In this document: piece after piece, positions 23,990-34,175 of the stretch
Numbering within the stretch: position 1 is the first letter of the stretch
How the letters are laid out: every line of letters starts with the position of its first letter
Origin: Muricauda sp. SCSIO 64092
GTDB taxonomy: Bacteria > Bacteroidota > Bacteroidia > Flavobacteriales > Flavobacteriaceae
Assembly (NCBI RefSeq): GCF_023016285.1
Contig: NZ_CP095413.1
Location: 2,542,001-2,606,000 of the forward strand
Reading direction: 5' to 3'
DNA length: 64,000 bases
Translations under genes and position numbers: made by a program
Notes under the pieces: generated by a model
What the model was told of the DNA's origin: nothing
Database searches by the model: none
What the model saw: only the letters and a program-made list of their open reading frames with translations

Positions 23990-25786
23990 TTGAAGGTTGG
24001 CTTAAAAGAAAATTTTGATTTGCGGGAGTCCCCAATTCCTTTGGTTTTTATGGATAAGGACCATGGGATATTGCAATTCTCTACAGGGCTATTGGACTTT
24101 TTTGAACTCCCAAAATCACATGTTCCCAAAAAATTGGATGACCTATTTGGTAAATTGCCATTAGGCCTTATAACATGCATAAACAACAATTTGGAACATG
24201 TAGAAATTGTTCCCATAGTTTCAAAAAAGGGGAAACAGCGATGGATTAAGGTTTCCCTCTTTCCCTTGGGCAATGAGTCACCCGGATTTCAGATCTTTTT
24301 TGATGATGTTACCGAAGATAAGGAGCACTATGAACTGGCCCTGGAGGCTAAAAAAATAGCGAAGATTGGAAGTTGGAAGGTCGATTTGATCAAGAATTCA
24401 ATTTTCTGGTCAAAGATAACCAAAACCATTCATGAAGTTCCTCCGGATTTTGAACCCGATTTGGAAAAGGGCATCAATTTTTACAAAGAAGGTGAGCATA
24501 GGGAAAGGATTGTGGAAGCGGTATCAGCGTGCATAGAATCTGGAAAACCCTTTGATGTGGAACTGATTATTGTAACCGCAAAAGGCAATGAGAAGTGGGT
24601 TCGGTCCATTGGGGAAGCGGAACGTAGCAATGGGAAAACCATCGGGTTCTATGGGGTGTTTCAGGATATTGATGAGATCAGGCGCGAAAAGCTCAAGAAC
24701 GAGGAATTGAACAATCGTATGCGGGCAGCGGTACAGAGCGCCCAAATTGGTATTTGGGATTGGGATGTGGTCAACAACCACCTTATCTGGGACGATAATA
24801 TGTTCACCATTTTCGATATAGATCGAGATGAATTTAAAGAGGCCTATAAAGCCTGGGAATCCGCACTTCACCCTGAAGACAAGGAGCGCGCCACCCATGA
24901 AGTAGAGCTGGCCCTTGAGGGCAAGAAAGACTTTGATACCGTGTTTCGGATACGAAAACAGGATGGGTCAATTGCACATATCCAGGGAAGGGCGCAGGTT
25001 TTTAGGGATGGGAACGGAAAGCCACTTCGTATGGTCGGAATCAATGCCGATGTCACCAAACTCAAAAGAAAGGACGAACGTTTGCGCAAGCTTTTGGATT
25101 TGACGGAAAAGCAAAACCAAAAACTGTTGAACTTTGCACAGATTGTGTCGCACAACCTTCGTTCCAACTCCAGTAATATATCCATGTTGTCCGGCATGTT
25201 ATTGTCCAATATCGTGAAAAAGGAAAGGGATAAATTTCTGGACATGATCCACACTTCCTCAGAAAGGTTGGAAGAGACCTTGAACCAGTTGAATGAAATC
25301 ATAAGAATTCAAGAAACAAGGTATAGCGACTTACATGAGGTGAAGGTGTTGCCGATACTGGAAAACGTTTTGGAACGTATCAACGCCACTATTGTGGAAT
25401 CCAAGGCTAAAGTTTGTATTGACATGCCCAAAGCGATAAGGGTAATTGGTGTAGAGCCCTATCTAACAAGCGTTTTCACGAACCTTCTGACCAATAGCAT
25501 CAAATACAAATCTTCCCAAAGGGCACTTAAAATCAATATTAAGGCGGAAATTCTGGGCAATCAGACTGTAATAGGTTTTGAGGACAACGGCTTGGGAATT
25601 GATTTGGAAAAGAACGCCAAAAACCTTTTCGGGATGTACAAAACCTTTCATAACAATGAGGATGCCAAAGGGGTTGGATTGTTCATTTCAAAAAACCAAA
25701 TGGAGGCTATGAACGGAAAAATCGAAGTAAGAAGTACCGTCAATAAGGGCAGTACATTTTACTTGTACTTTACTAACAACGAATAA
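23990..25786 (+). CDS. Multi-PAS histidine kinase
   Basis: A 598-residue cytoplasmic sensor kinase: an N-terminal PAS-like region (about 10-110), then two PAS/PAC units (about 120-235 with GSWKVDL; about 245-360 with GIWDWDVVNNHLIWDD). A HisKA-like domain has the acceptor His in IVSHNLRSNSSNI, the variant with Asn after His common in Bacteroidota. The HATPase has N-box NLLTNSIKYKS, FEDNGLGID and KGVGLFISK. No TM segments. It begins at TTG 23990 in this reading; an ATG start would remove the first PAS strand. A receiver protein follows 11 bp later. Confidence 0.9.
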   Translation: MKVGLKENFDLRESPIPLVFMDKDHGILQFSTGLLDFFELPKSHVPKKLDDLFGKLPLGLITCINNNLEHVEIVPIVSKKGKQRWIKVSLFPLGNESPGFQIFFDDVTEDKEHYELALEAKKIAKIGSWKVDLIKNSIFWSKITKTIHEVPPDFEPDLEKGINFYKEGEHRERIVEAVSACIESGKPFDVELIIVTAKGNEKWVRSIGEAERSNGKTIGFYGVFQDIDEIRREKLKNEELNNRMRAAVQSAQIGIWDWDVVNNHLIWDDNMFTIFDIDRDEFKEAYKAWESALHPEDKERATHEVELALEGKKDFDTVFRIRKQDGSIAHIQGRAQVFRDGNGKPLRMVGINADVTKLKRKDERLRKLLDLTEKQNQKLLNFAQIVSHNLRSNSSNISMLSGMLLSNIVKKERDKFLDMIHTSSERLEETLNQLNEIIRIQETRYSDLHEVKVLPILENVLERINATIVESKAKVCIDMPKAIRVIGVEPYLTSVFTNLLTNSIKYKSSQRALKINIKAEILGNQTVIGFEDNGLGIDLEKNAKNLFGMYKTFHNNEDAKGVGLFISKNQMEAMNGKIEVRSTVNKGSTFYLYFTNNE

Positions 25787-25797
25787 GAGGATAATAT

Positions 25798-26193
25798 ATG
25801 GGGGCGAAGAAATTATTTTTGGTCGATGATGACGAGATATTTAAAATTGCTGCCGAGGTGCTGATCAAAACCCATAAGCTGGCCGATGAAGTGGTACAAA
25901 TGGCAAATGGCCTTGAAGCCTATAACGCCCTAATCTCGTTGGAACACAGCCCCAATGACCTACCGGATGTCATGCTTTTGGACATCAATATGCCGGTTAT
26001 GAACGGCTGGGAACTCTTGGAAGAACTAAAACAAGGACCGGAAATCATTAGGAAACAAGTCCAAATACATATTTTGACCTCCTCCATAGCCCCGGAAGAT
26101 CTGAACCTTTCCAAAACATATGATTTTATTGATGGGTACATTACCAAACCACTCACCAATTCTGACATCGACAAAGTAAAAAGCGGCCTTTAA
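25798..26193 (+). CDS. Single-domain response regulator
   Basis: A 131-residue stand-alone receiver: acidic pocket DDD at the start, phospho-acceptor Asp in MLLDINMPVMNGW (about residue 61), Thr/Ser in ILTSS and Lys in YITKPLTN. No output domain, so it acts by protein interaction or in a phosphorelay. It is 11 bp after the kinase at 23990, its likely partner. It converges on the exporter gene with a 10-bp gap. Confidence 0.92.
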   Translation: MGAKKLFLVDDDEIFKIAAEVLIKTHKLADEVVQMANGLEAYNALISLEHSPNDLPDVMLLDINMPVMNGWELLEELKQGPEIIRKQVQIHILTSSIAPEDLNLSKTYDFIDGYITKPLTNSDIDKVKSGL

Positions 26194-26203
26194 CCCCCCA
26201 ATT

Positions 26204-26959
26204 TTACTTCAAAAGAATGGCAATGGCACCTATTGCCGTTACCACAAGTATAAATTTTCGGTAAAGGGAATCGTTGATGAATTTCAATACTTTGGCGCCA
26301 ACAACAAATCCCAGCAACAGTGCAGGAAACAGTTTTAGGTTTAGAACCAAGGTTTCTGCAGAAATCGTTTTCCAAACAAAAACATGAAAAGGAACTTTAA
26401 ATAGGTTGGTAATAAAAAACAACCAGGCCGCGGTGCCCACAAATTCGTTTTTGGGAAGACGTAGCATCAAAAAATAAAGGTTGGTAAATGGCCCGGCCAT
26501 ATTTCCGATCATTGTGGTCAGTCCCGCCAGGATACCACTTCCGGAGGCAAAGGTCCAATGCCGGGGAACGGTTTTGGACTTCCGAATGTCCCAAAAGACC
26601 AATAGCCCCAGGCTTACAAAAATGATGGTCACCATGGCCACCTTAAAAAGGCGTTCGGGCAAATCCTTTCCCAGGATTACACCGGTCAAAATCCCCAGGG
26701 CCATCCAGGGCAAAATCTTCAAAATGGGTTTCCATTGCGCATGTCTGCTGTAATAGAGTACGGCGGCAATATCCCCTAGGACTAGAAAAGGCATGATGAT
26801 CCCAGTGGATGCCTTGGCCCCAAAAGCAAGGGCGAGCAGGGTGACATTGAACAGGGAGAGCCCCTTAAGTCCTGCTTTGGATATCCCTATCATGAACGCG
26901 GCAAGCAAGGCCAAAACCCAGGCAGAAACCGAAACGTCCGTAAATAGGGGAAGAAGCAT
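26204..26959 (-). CDS. TauE/SafE-type membrane exporter
   Basis: A 251-residue inner-membrane protein with about eight hydrophobic helices, in two repeats typical of the TauE/SafE family: the first repeat begins near GISKAGLKGLSLFNV, the second near MIGNMAGPFTNLYFLML. The family exports sulfite, sulfoacetate or other small anions. Sulfite export would pair well with the persulfide dioxygenase at 5091-6500, but the genes are 20 kb apart and no regulon site lies upstream, so this link is only a possibility. Confidence 0.88.
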   Translation of the reverse strand: MLLPLFTDVSVSAWVLALLAAFMIGISKAGLKGLSLFNVTLLALAFGAKASTGIIMPFLVLGDIAAVLYYSRHAQWKPILKILPWMALGILTGVILGKDLPERLFKVAMVTIIFVSLGLLVFWDIRKSKTVPRHWTFASGSGILAGLTTMIGNMAGPFTNLYFLMLRLPKNEFVGTAAWLFFITNLFKVPFHVFVWKTISAETLVLNLKLFPALLLGFVVGAKVLKFINDSLYRKFILVVTAIGAIAILLK

Positions 26960-27099
26960 AAAATGGATACTGGGTCAAAAGTACCATAAAATTGATTTTA
27001 CTTCCAGTATAATGATACCCTTAAACGTGTTGAATCTGTAGAATCTTGTCATTTATTGCTACTAATGTTTCAAATGAAAAGCCGATTCCAAAAAAGTAA

Positions 27100-27107
27100 T
27101 ATCTTTA
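27100..27107 (+). promoter_or_regulatory. -7 box of the symporter operon
   Basis: TATCTTTA (7 of 8 to TAnnTTTG), 21 bp before the symporter ATG at 27129. No CRP/FNR-type dyad is found at the regulon distance. Confidence 0.5.
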
Positions 27108-27128
27108 AGATTCAACCAAAACCAACTT

Positions 27129-28940
27129 ATGGATATTCAAACCCTTGACTACTTCATCATTTTTGGATTTTTCGCAATTGTACTTTTTATAGGAGTTTAT
27201 GTTTCAAAAAAATCGGGAAAAAGTTCGTCGGAATACTTTTTATCCGGCAGGACCATGCCTTGGTGGCTGTTGGGCCTTTCCATGGTGGCCACAACATTTT
27301 CTACGGACACCCCCAATCTGGTGACCGATTTGGTGAGATCCAACGGAGTCTCGGGAAACTGGGGCTGGTGGTGTTTCTTGCTTACTGGGATGCTTACCGT
27401 ATTTGTATATGCAAAGCTGTGGAGAAAGTCCAATGTAAAAACGGATTTGGAATTTTATGAACTGCGTTATGGCGGAAAACCCGCAAGTTTCTTACGAAAG
27501 TTTAGGGCCGTTTATCTCGGGATTTTGTTCAATGTCATCACTATGTCCGCGGTTACCCTGGCAGCGATTAAAATAGGCGGTGTCATGTTAGGGCTGGAAC
27601 CTTGGGTGACGGTGGTTGCCGCCGGGCTAATAACGGTAATCTTTAGTGCACTGGGCGGTTTTAAAGGGGTGGTCTACAGCGACTTTCTTTTGTTCTTTGT
27701 CGCAATGGCAGGAGCTATAGGTGCGGCCTATTATTTGGTGAACCTTCCAGAAGTGGGGGGTATACAGGCCATTATGGACAATGATAATGTGAAGGACAAA
27801 CTAAGCATCCTTCCCGATTTTAATGATAAAAAGGCACTGATAACCATTCTTATCATTCCCTTGGCAGTACAATGGTGGAGCTCTTGGTATCCGGGTGGGG
27901 AACCCGGAGGTGGAGGGTATATTGCCCAGCGGATGTTGGCGGCAAAGAATGAAAATCATGCCATAGGGGCCACCTTCTTTTTTAATATTATGCACTATGC
28001 CTTGCGTCCCTGGCCATGGATTTTGGTGGCTTTGGCCTCTTTGGTGGTGTACCCGGATGTAGCGAGTATACATGAAGCCTTCCCCAATGTGGCGGCAGAT
28101 AAATTAGGGCACGATCTTGCCTATTCCGCGATGTTGACCAAACTGCCCAGTGGACTGTTGGGCGTTGTACTCGCTTCTTTGGTCGCAGCCTATATGAGTA
28201 CCATTTCCACACAGTTGAATTGGGGCTCCTCCTACATTGTCTATGATTTTTACAAGCAACAGATAAATCCAGATGCCAGTGAAAAACAGATGGTTGCCGT
28301 TGGTCGGTTGTCCACAGTAGTGCTCATGGTCTTAAGCGCTTTTTTGGCGCTGGCCATGCAAAATGCAATGGGCATTTTCAATTTGTTGCTGTCTTTTGGG
28401 GCGGGAACGGGATTGATTTTCATATTGCGTTGGTTCTGGTGGCGAATTAATGCATGGAGCGAGATAACGGCCATGTTCTCTTCCGGAATTTTAGCCATTT
28501 TGCTGGAGACCACTTCCCTTAGATCGTTTCTTTTTGCACCAGAAACCGGACTGCTACCGGATTGGGGCGAACTGCCATTCATTATGCTGGTGACCTCGGT
28601 GATCTGGTTGACGGCCACCTTTGTTACCCAGCCCGAATCCAACGAGGTGTTGCGGGACTTTTATAAACGAATTCAACCTGGTGGTCCAGGATGGAAAAAA
28701 GTAGTGGACGAAGCCGAGGCCGAAAACGTTACCGTGGTACACGATAATGAAAAGTGGAGTGTGCCTTCGGGGATTAAGGCCATGCTTTTGGGCGTAATCC
28801 TCATTTACACCATTATGTTCGCCACAGGACATTGGATATATGGGAAAACAACAAGTGCTTTTATCCTAACCATGGTAGCGGCCCTTTCAGGTTTCCTATT
28901 GATCAGGGTTTGGAACAAAATGAAGGATAACCTACTGTAA
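27129..28940 (+). CDS. Sodium:solute symporter (SSS family)
   Basis: A 603-residue inner-membrane transporter with about 13-14 hydrophobic helices. The first opens YFIIFGFFAIVLFIGVYVSKK, and the family sodium-site region is in TFSTDTPNLVTDLV. Family members couple Na+ entry to uptake of sugars, amino acids or other organic solutes. The stop overlaps the next start (TAATG). Its partner is a sugar-amine acyltransferase-like protein, which makes an amino-sugar or other glycan-derived substrate plausible but unproven. Confidence 0.9.
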   Translation: MDIQTLDYFIIFGFFAIVLFIGVYVSKKSGKSSSEYFLSGRTMPWWLLGLSMVATTFSTDTPNLVTDLVRSNGVSGNWGWWCFLLTGMLTVFVYAKLWRKSNVKTDLEFYELRYGGKPASFLRKFRAVYLGILFNVITMSAVTLAAIKIGGVMLGLEPWVTVVAAGLITVIFSALGGFKGVVYSDFLLFFVAMAGAIGAAYYLVNLPEVGGIQAIMDNDNVKDKLSILPDFNDKKALITILIIPLAVQWWSSWYPGGEPGGGGYIAQRMLAAKNENHAIGATFFFNIMHYALRPWPWILVALASLVVYPDVASIHEAFPNVAADKLGHDLAYSAMLTKLPSGLLGVVLASLVAAYMSTISTQLNWGSSYIVYDFYKQQINPDASEKQMVAVGRLSTVVLMVLSAFLALAMQNAMGIFNLLLSFGAGTGLIFILRWFWWRINAWSEITAMFSSGILAILLETTSLRSFLFAPETGLLPDWGELPFIMLVTSVIWLTATFVTQPESNEVLRDFYKRIQPGGPGWKKVVDEAEAENVTVVHDNEKWSVPSGIKAMLLGVILIYTIMFATGHWIYGKTTSAFILTMVAALSGFLLIRVWNKMKDNLL

Positions 28941-30028
28941 TGAAAGATAGAATACGCTCCGTAGATATTTTTAGGGGGATTACCATTGTCCTAATGATCT
29001 TGGTCAATACGCCCGGGACATGGTCCAAGGTGTATGCCCCTTTACTGCATGCAGAATGGCACGGGTACACCCCAACGGATTTGGTCTTTCCCTTCTTCCT
29101 GTTCATTGTTGGGACCTCCATTGTTTTTGCCTATCAAAACAAAAGCCCATCAAAGGCAACCTATAAAAAGATTACCGTCCGAAGTTTGAAATTGATAGGA
29201 TTGGGGTTGTTTCTGGGGGCGTTTACCATAAGTTTTCCCTTCATAAAGGAATTCGCCGAGATTCGATTTCCTGGGGTTTTGCAGCGGATTGGAGTGGTCT
29301 TCTTTTTTGCCGCCATCCTATTTCTTAATTTTAGATGGAAAAAACTGATTTGGATTACGGCCGGTATCCTGGTGGGGTATTGGTTGCTCATGACCTTTGT
29401 TCCCGTTGAAGGGCAAGCCCCTACATTTGAAAGGGCTCCCAACAACTTGGCCAATTATTTGGACGTGAGCCTGTTGGGTTCCCATACCTATAAACCAGAT
29501 TATGACCCTGAAGGAATATTGAGTACAATTCCTGCAATAGCGAGCTCGCTTCTGGGAATTTTTACCGGGTTGGTATTGCGGTCCAAACATGAAAAAAAGG
29601 CGACCATCCTGTTTGGCCTTGGCGGTTGTTTTTTGATCTTGGGACATCTTTGGGATTTTGCTTTTCCAATAAACAAGGCTTTATGGACCAGTAGTTTTGT
29701 GTTGGTCACCGGCGGATGGGCAAATATTATTTTGGCGTTGATCTATTACTTGACCGATGTACGAAAAATCCAATTCGGAAGCATCTTTAGATACGCGGGT
29801 GCAAATGCCATTGTAGTCTATTTCTTGTCCAGCTTTGTCACAAAACTGTTTTACTCCATAAAAGTGGACAGTGAAACCTCATTGCATGGATGGTTGTTCC
29901 AAAAAATCTATGTCCATGATTTCCTTTCCATGCAAATGTCCTCCCTGCTTTATGGGTTAACGGTGGTTTCCTTTTATTGCCTGTTGGCGTATTTCCTGTA
30001 TCTAAAGAGGATATTTATTAAAGTTTAA
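28940..30028 (+). CDS. NagX/DUF5009-type membrane acyltransferase-like protein
   Basis: A 362-residue polytopic membrane protein with about ten helices. It opens with RSVDIFRGITIVLMILVN and contains PTDLVFPFFLFIVGTSIVFA, both hallmarks of the DUF5009/heparan-alpha-glucosaminide N-acetyltransferase-like (NagX) group. These act on amino sugars at the inner membrane. Translationally coupled to the symporter by a one-base overlap, so a joint role in uptake and modification of an amino sugar is a reasonable guess. Confidence 0.85.
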   Translation: MKDRIRSVDIFRGITIVLMILVNTPGTWSKVYAPLLHAEWHGYTPTDLVFPFFLFIVGTSIVFAYQNKSPSKATYKKITVRSLKLIGLGLFLGAFTISFPFIKEFAEIRFPGVLQRIGVVFFFAAILFLNFRWKKLIWITAGILVGYWLLMTFVPVEGQAPTFERAPNNLANYLDVSLLGSHTYKPDYDPEGILSTIPAIASSLLGIFTGLVLRSKHEKKATILFGLGGCFLILGHLWDFAFPINKALWTSSFVLVTGGWANIILALIYYLTDVRKIQFGSIFRYAGANAIVVYFLSSFVTKLFYSIKVDSETSLHGWLFQKIYVHDFLSMQMSSLLYGLTVVSFYCLLAYFLYLKRIFIKV

Positions 30029-30380
30029 TATGATGGTTTATTCTGATTAAAAAGGAAAGGTTACGCAATCTGCTTAACGAGGGCCAATTGAAATACAACA
30101 CTGTAGTTATCGTGTACGATTTTAAATGAAAGATACAAAGGAATCCGGATCAAATTGAATATAGCCTTTACAACCGTTATGGAGAATGATAATTGACTGG
30201 GAAGGATATTGTTTGTCTTTTTGCAGGAACGTATTTTGGTATTGAAAACGAAATATAGAAGGTTTTTATCCTAATATAAAAAAAGAATTAAACTATTTAT
30301 TGTTCAACAAGGCTCAAACCATAAAAAGAATTGTTTTTGCTGTACTTCTAGTTGCAGATTTAGGATCCAATTTTGTCAAC
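30029..30380. other. Intergenic gap, no gene seen
   Basis: A 352-bp AT-rich gap between convergent transcription units. No ORF with coding character, no clear terminator hairpin and no repeat was found. Short minus-strand stretches look weakly protein-like but are broken by stops. Confidence 0.5.
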
Positions 30381-33035
30381 TCAAAGCTTAAGAGAGACAT
30401 TTACCAAAAAAATTCTGGGGAAGAGATTACTGGATGTCTCTCTAAAAAGTTGTTGGTTGAATCTATTCATAATAAGACGTTTGGAGTTTCCCAGATTATT
30501 AATTTTTATACCAAACTCCCATGGAGAATCAGTTGCCCTATGGTACAAGGACAAATTGATTTGGTTATAAGAAAAACTGCTGTTTTGGGTTATATTTTCA
30601 AACCAGGTTTGTACTCCATCCGCTTCCAATTTAAAGGATTTTATGTTGAGGTTCAAGCCAGCGTCTAATCTGAGTACATTGGTGGTGTTTGAAAACAGAC
30701 CATTTTTATTTATGTTTTTGTTGTTACTTAATTCCACGGCGATATTAGGGAATTCTTCAAATAGGGTTTCTAATTGAAGGGTATTGGTTAAACCGTGGAA
30801 TGTATTATTGAACTTTTGGCCATTATAAATGTTGGGTGATTCTCTAAAATTCCAAGAATTCCTTTGTGAAATTTTCCAGTAAGGTCTACGATAAGAAATA
30901 AGATTTCTTGCAGATAAACTTGTCCCATTTTCGTCAATCTGAACGGGTGAGGTAATCCCTTGAATTCCAGAAAAACTAAATGAATTTATAATAGGGTCCC
31001 GGTTTTGGCCATGGCTCAAAGTGCCACTGAAACTTAAGCCATAGGGTTTAAAAGAACTGGCTTTAAGAACATATTTTTCTGAATAATATGAGGTTAAATC
31101 AAAATTTCCATTGTAAATGCTATTAAAGTCGTCCAAGGCTAGTGATATAACCCTTCTATTGGTCGAAGGGGCATACATACTTCTAAAATAGGAAAAACTC
31201 AAATTCAATTTTTCCTTTGGCTCCCATTCGACTTTTAGTTTTGGCAAAAAGTTGTTTGAACTTGCACTATTTCGCAAATTGTTTCTTTCATCAATCCAAT
31301 ATTGATATTGGTATTTGAACCCAAAGGACAATTTAAATTGGTCAATTAATTTTTCATAGGTAGCTCCAGCTATGGACTCTCCAAAGCTACTGGATATAAT
31401 ATTTTGGAAACTGGACAGACCATTGGCAGAGCCGTTTTCAAAGCCTTGTTTTGCTTCTAAGGACAGCGAAGTATGATTAAACCTTGTATTGACTTCAAAA
31501 GTCAATAAATCAGAATGTGACGGTCTGAAATAATCCGCTAAACTCAATTGGAATGAATTGATTGTTTGTGTTTTGGGGACTTCAACGGAATAATTATCAG
31601 TTTCCATCAAATTCAATGTGTCAGAAAAGATATTGTTAAGGCTTTGCCAAATTCCAAGCTCATTGAAGTAGTCATAATTGTATTTCAAAGATGATGTCGC
31701 GGTATTTTTTTCAGAAAAGAATTTTGCCGTTTCCAATGAAAAATCCAATCCTTTTTCATCTCTATTGTTTAATCTATGGTATTCGTTCAACCCATTTAAT
31801 CCTGTATTGCTGGTGTTGTTCTCAACCCCTTCAATTTGAGAAAGATTGAATTGGGTAGACATTTTCATATCAAATGTTTCTTTAGGCGTGAATCTATAAT
31901 GGATTTTTCCAAAATAGATTTTTTGATTGGATGTTTGTTCGTTGAATCTTTCCTCAAATGTTTGGTCGGTGATATATGTATTTTTTAATGAATTAAGTGT
32001 TCTTATATTATCGTCCAGTGCAATAAAGAATGTACGGAGTTCATCTTTTTCACTTGGGTTCCATTGATTGTTAATACCCACAAATTGATGTCGGTTGTCG
32101 AAAAAATCATCGTCTGACAAAAATTGATATACAGGCGAATTCAATACCTCTTCAAATTTTTCGGGAGTATACTCACCTTGAAATGAAAGATAGTCTCCCA
32201 ACGTAAATGATCTATCGGGAGTATTATTGATATCTCCTATAATATTGCTGATATTCTTTGTTGAATAATTGAATATACTTGGGTTAAATCTATACCTGCT
32301 TTTTAACCCTGCGGCTGAATTTAGGTCTCCAAAGGCAAATTTTTTCTTGTCCTCTTTCAGCACTAAATTCATTGCTAGCTCTTCAGAATCCAGGAGGCCT
32401 TTGAGAAAAAAAACTTCATGGTAATCCTCGATTATTTGAACCTCAGCTATAGCATCAGCAGGAATGTTTTCAACCGCTAATTTTGTTTTACCATTAAAAA
32501 AAGTCTTGCCTTCAACCAAGACGATTGTAATCTTTTTGTCGTTAATTAATACACTTCCATCTCTGGTCACCTCCAACCCGGGAAGCTTTTTCAAAAGCTC
32601 TCCAAGTTTTCTTTCCCTACCGGTAGCGAAAGAATCCACTTGATAAATGGTGGTATCTTTTTTAACTTGAATAGGAGGCTTGTACTTTAATGTTATTTCT
32701 TCAAGAAGATTGAGCGATTCCTGCAGGATAAACTTCAATTCCAACTTTTTTGAATCAGCAATAATTTCTCTTTCAACAGGGTTGAACCCTAAGAAAGACA
32801 GTCTCAAATTATAGTTTATACCAATTTCAATTGCTATTTTAAAATTGCCATACTTGTCGGTAGATCCAAATGCAGGTTTCACAATGTTTTTAGAATCCAA
32901 TAAAAGAATATTCGCTCCAAATAAGGGCCGTCCAATAGAATCTGTGACTTTTCCAATGAACAAGGCTTTTTGACCATGTGTGGTAATTGAAACAAATATC
33001 AGAATCAAATAAATATGGGTTGTTAATTTATTCAA
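30381..33035 (-). CDS. TonB-receptor-like outer-membrane barrel protein
   Basis: An 884-residue outer-membrane protein: signal peptide (MNKLTTHIYLILIFVSITTHG), then a carboxypeptidase-regulatory-like beta-sandwich (about 25-105: GKVTDSIGRPLFGANILLLDS), a plug-like region (about 120-230), and a long beta-barrel with many aromatic-ended strands. It belongs to the barrel proteins encoded beside GLPGLI proteins; I see no clear TonB box. It begins 14 bp after the GLPGLI gene, so one operon. The substrate is unknown. Confidence 0.88.
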   Translation of the reverse strand: MNKLTTHIYLILIFVSITTHGQKALFIGKVTDSIGRPLFGANILLLDSKNIVKPAFGSTDKYGNFKIAIEIGINYNLRLSFLGFNPVEREIIADSKKLELKFILQESLNLLEEITLKYKPPIQVKKDTTIYQVDSFATGRERKLGELLKKLPGLEVTRDGSVLINDKKITIVLVEGKTFFNGKTKLAVENIPADAIAEVQIIEDYHEVFFLKGLLDSEELAMNLVLKEDKKKFAFGDLNSAAGLKSRYRFNPSIFNYSTKNISNIIGDINNTPDRSFTLGDYLSFQGEYTPEKFEEVLNSPVYQFLSDDDFFDNRHQFVGINNQWNPSEKDELRTFFIALDDNIRTLNSLKNTYITDQTFEERFNEQTSNQKIYFGKIHYRFTPKETFDMKMSTQFNLSQIEGVENNTSNTGLNGLNEYHRLNNRDEKGLDFSLETAKFFSEKNTATSSLKYNYDYFNELGIWQSLNNIFSDTLNLMETDNYSVEVPKTQTINSFQLSLADYFRPSHSDLLTFEVNTRFNHTSLSLEAKQGFENGSANGLSSFQNIISSSFGESIAGATYEKLIDQFKLSFGFKYQYQYWIDERNNLRNSASSNNFLPKLKVEWEPKEKLNLSFSYFRSMYAPSTNRRVISLALDDFNSIYNGNFDLTSYYSEKYVLKASSFKPYGLSFSGTLSHGQNRDPIINSFSFSGIQGITSPVQIDENGTSLSARNLISYRRPYWKISQRNSWNFRESPNIYNGQKFNNTFHGLTNTLQLETLFEEFPNIAVELSNNKNINKNGLFSNTTNVLRLDAGLNLNIKSFKLEADGVQTWFENITQNSSFSYNQINLSLYHRATDSPWEFGIKINNLGNSKRLIMNRFNQQLFRETSSNLFPRIFLVNVSLKL

Positions 33036-33049
33036 TCAAAAGTTTCAAA

Positions 33050-33739
33050 TTAATCAGGAGTTACCTTCCTATTTGCCCTCATTAATTTAACCAGTTCATT
33101 TGGGCTGATTACATTGTTTAGACTTGGGATTATAAATTCTTTAATTCCATCCTGTGGATTCATGATTATTTTTTCGGAGACATAAACCAATGGCCCTGCC
33201 CTTAATTCCAGAATTAAACCGGGAAGCCCTCCAAATCCGGCCGGACCGTATGGTAAAGGCAGTTCGGGCGAATACCAAGCTTCAACCAATTTGTATTTGG
33301 AGGTTCTATCATTGAACATTTTTAAATTGGCTTTATACGCTTGATAACCCTCAATCATTTTTGAGCTATTATTTAACTCCCAGCCCTGCATACGATCATG
33401 CCTTAATACCACATACCGTTTTCCACGAATCTTATGTTCATAGAATGATACCCTTTGTTTTGAATCTTGGTACCAGTCTTTGGGGGAGCCGGCTGCTATA
33501 AGGGCTAAGTTTGCACTTAATCTGTTATCCGGCACATGTTGAATGTTGAAACAATACGAGTGACTCTTTGTGTATAGCAAAGAAAATCGCATTCTGTTAA
33601 TTTCCCTTGTGATTTTTTTCGAGTAATCGGTATCTTTTTTTGCCGTTTCTATGGCATAAGTTCTATAAGTTATTTCTCCCTCTTGAGCTTGGGAAAGACC
33701 AAAAAAAAACAATGGTAGGAATAAACAGAGGTTTTTCAT
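33050..33739 (-). CDS. GLPGLI family protein
   Basis: A 229-residue exported protein with signal peptide MKNLCLFLPLFFFGLSQAQ and the diagnostic GLPGLI motif in GFGGLPGLILEL (about residue 170), preceded by the family's YSPELPLPYGP block. The family is restricted to Bacteroidota and is encoded with TonB-receptor-like proteins, as here. The molecular function is unknown. First gene of a two-gene operon; the 202-bp gap upstream holds no other feature. Confidence 0.93.
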   Translation of the reverse strand: MKNLCLFLPLFFFGLSQAQEGEITYRTYAIETAKKDTDYSKKITREINRMRFSLLYTKSHSYCFNIQHVPDNRLSANLALIAAGSPKDWYQDSKQRVSFYEHKIRGKRYVVLRHDRMQGWELNNSSKMIEGYQAYKANLKMFNDRTSKYKLVEAWYSPELPLPYGPAGFGGLPGLILELRAGPLVYVSEKIIMNPQDGIKEFIIPSLNNVISPNELVKLMRANRKVTPD

Positions 33740-33941
33740 ACAAAATCAAATACGGGTTTTTCTTAATCTTTTTTAACTACAAAGGGGGTGTCTTTTAGTA
33801 CGCTCAATAGTCGATTAGGAAGTTCAATAAAAACTGCTTAACCTTGAAATACAGTTATAAGGTAAATGAAATGGGAAACTATCAAGCTTTTTTGGGTTTT
33901 GACAGTTTCCCGCTTAACTGACCATTGCATTGTATGGACTT

Positions 33942-34157
33942 TTAGTCCTCCTCTTCTTCACAATCATCATAAACAACATTATAGACCCATTCCGCTTCCT
34001 CTTCATCTACGTCTCCATTCCAATCTTCATAACGTTCAATTTCTTCACAGGCCCTTTGATGACAATCATCATCGAAATAGTGAAGCGCGTATGAGGATTG
34101 AAATGAAATCATTACTATAAAAATTAAAAACGTTTTAAACAATTTACTTGTTTTCAT
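33942..34157 (-). CDS. Small acidic secreted peptide
   Basis: A 71-residue product: signal peptide (about 1-25, ending SFQSSYA), then a 46-residue mature part very rich in Asp and Glu with three Cys and several Trp/Tyr (DDDCHQRACEEIERYEDW is its start). The function is unknown; an acidic cation-binding or bait peptide is possible. It sits 18 bp downstream of the thioredoxin-like gene on the same strand, so they are probably co-transcribed. Confidence 0.6.
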   Translation of the reverse strand: MKTSKLFKTFLIFIVMISFQSSYALHYFDDDCHQRACEEIERYEDWNGDVDEEEAEWVYNVVYDDCEEEED

Positions 34158-34175
34158 AATAAGGAATTTAAAAGA

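Noticed and set aside
5091..26959. CstB-like enzyme and TauE/SafE exporter as a single sulfur operon
   Set aside because: The functions fit, but the genes are 20 kb apart and only the first has a regulon site, so a joint unit is not supported.
30300..30668. 122-codon plus-strand ORF
   Set aside because: Mostly antisense to the well-supported TonB-receptor-like gene.
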